A stretch of 64,000 nucleotides of DNA, taken from assembly GCF_002278075.1 (NCBI RefSeq), contig NZ_CP022990.1:2046001-2110000 (forward strand), written 5' to 3'. The stretch is from Paraburkholderia aromaticivorans. GTDB lineage: Bacteria > Pseudomonadota > Gammaproteobacteria > Burkholderiales > Burkholderiaceae. Position numbers and translations under genes: made by a program. How positions within the stretch are numbered: position 1 is the stretch's first letter; each line of letters opens with the position of its first letter. Below are positions 63,675-64,000 of the stretch, in pieces. The notes below the pieces were generated by a model. The model searched no databases and was not told the origin of the DNA. It saw nothing but the letters and a program-made list of their open reading frames with translations.

Positions 63675-64000
63675 ATGAGCAAGATCGGGAAATCGCGCTG
63701 CGCCATCGCTGTCGGTGCTGTGGCGCTCGCGCTGGGCGCTGCGCAAGTCAATGCAGCTGAATTGACGGTCGTCAATTTCGGCGGTGCGAATGGCGACGCG
63801 CAAAAGGTTGCATTCAACCAGCCGTTCGAAAAGGAGACCAGCAATAAAGTTACCGCCGTCGAATACAACGGCGAGCAGGCCAAAGTGAAAGCGATGGTCG
63901 AAGCCAAGCATGTGAACTGGGATGTGGTGGAAGTCGAATCGGGCGATATCGGCCGAGGCTGCGATGAAGGGCTGTACGAGAAACTCGACTGGTCGAAGAT
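63675..64000 (+). CDS. ABC transporter substrate-binding protein, N-terminal part; 3' end outside window
   Basis: The ATG at 63675 follows AAGGAGAGC. A signal peptide ends VNA-AELTVV near residue 28. The visible mature part (VVNFGGANGDAQKVAFNQPFEKETSNKV, WDVVEVESGDIGRGCDEGLYEKLDW) matches periplasmic binding proteins of polyamine/spermidine type. It follows the PotA-like ATPase by about 110 bp, so it is the binding component of the same importer; permeases should lie just past the window. Confidence 0.9.
   Translation, partial: MSKIGKSRCAIAVGAVALALGAAQVNAAELTVVNFGGANGDAQKVAFNQPFEKETSNKVTAVEYNGEQAKVKAMVEAKHVNWDVVEVESGDIGRGCDEGLYEKLDWSK

Noticed and set aside
1..64000. tRNA, rRNA, CRISPR arrays, attachment sites and riboswitches
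   Set aside because: No cloverleaf, conserved rRNA core, spaced direct-repeat array or known aptamer pattern was found by eye; short hairpins seen are explained as terminators or operators.

Overview
The window looks like chromosomal DNA of a Burkholderia-group betaproteobacterium, most probably Paraburkholderia. This rests on uniformly high GC, a short BpH3-type H-NS protein, an intracellular polyhydroxyalkanoate depolymerase, a non-phosphorylative L-fucose locus of the kind known from Burkholderia, MocR and polyamine ABC genes, and several small proteins typical of the group. The genus is an inference from gene content; no rRNA, tRNA, CRISPR array or prophage was seen.

Layout. 0-5 kb: the end of a hybrid sensor kinase (REC plus HPt), a RidA protein, a GntP-type permease and a divergent sigma-54 activator. 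A good -24/-12 promoter precedes the permease and paired palindromes lie upstream of it, so this looks like a self-contained regulatory circuit. 5-9.5 kb: a small lipoprotein, a beta-lactamase-fold hydrolase, an H-NS protein, then a decayed stretch ending in a gabD-like pseudogene. 9.8-17.1 kb: a chaperone-usher fimbrial operon (pilin, chaperone, usher, tip adhesin) split by a complete 1,916-bp IS element whose 7-bp target duplication includes the chaperone start codon. 17.4-24.6 kb: prfC, a LysR regulator, a PatZ-like protein that seems to have lost about half its ATP-grasp domain, an unrecognised protein, and an orphan second fimbrial adhesin.

24.7-34.9 kb: an L-fucose locus. An IclR regulator faces a sugar ABC transporter followed by a UxaA-type dehydratase encoded as two genes, an aldo-keto reductase, a lactonase, a short-chain dehydrogenase and a fumarylacetoacetate-hydrolase-family enzyme. 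Together they would take L-fucose to pyruvate and lactate. The run ends in a strong terminator.

35-49.6 kb: a mixed region with a PLP decarboxylase, an ArsR repressor with its palindrome, a thioesterase, a chemoreceptor, a cold-shock protein, an AGE-family epimerase, MgtC, a large Ala-rich membrane protein, a 52-residue protein behind a striking 41-bp palindrome, a His-rich exported protein, a 3-hydroxyacyl-CoA dehydrogenase, a flavin reductase, a cupin, PhaZ and a glutathione transferase. 49.6-64 kb: a Cache chemoreceptor, a copper ATPase behind a perfect CueR-type promoter, a PaiB-like protein, a DUF1254/DUF1214 lipoprotein, a very large AsmA/DUF748 protein, and a MocR regulator divergent from a polyamine-type ABC transporter that runs off the end.
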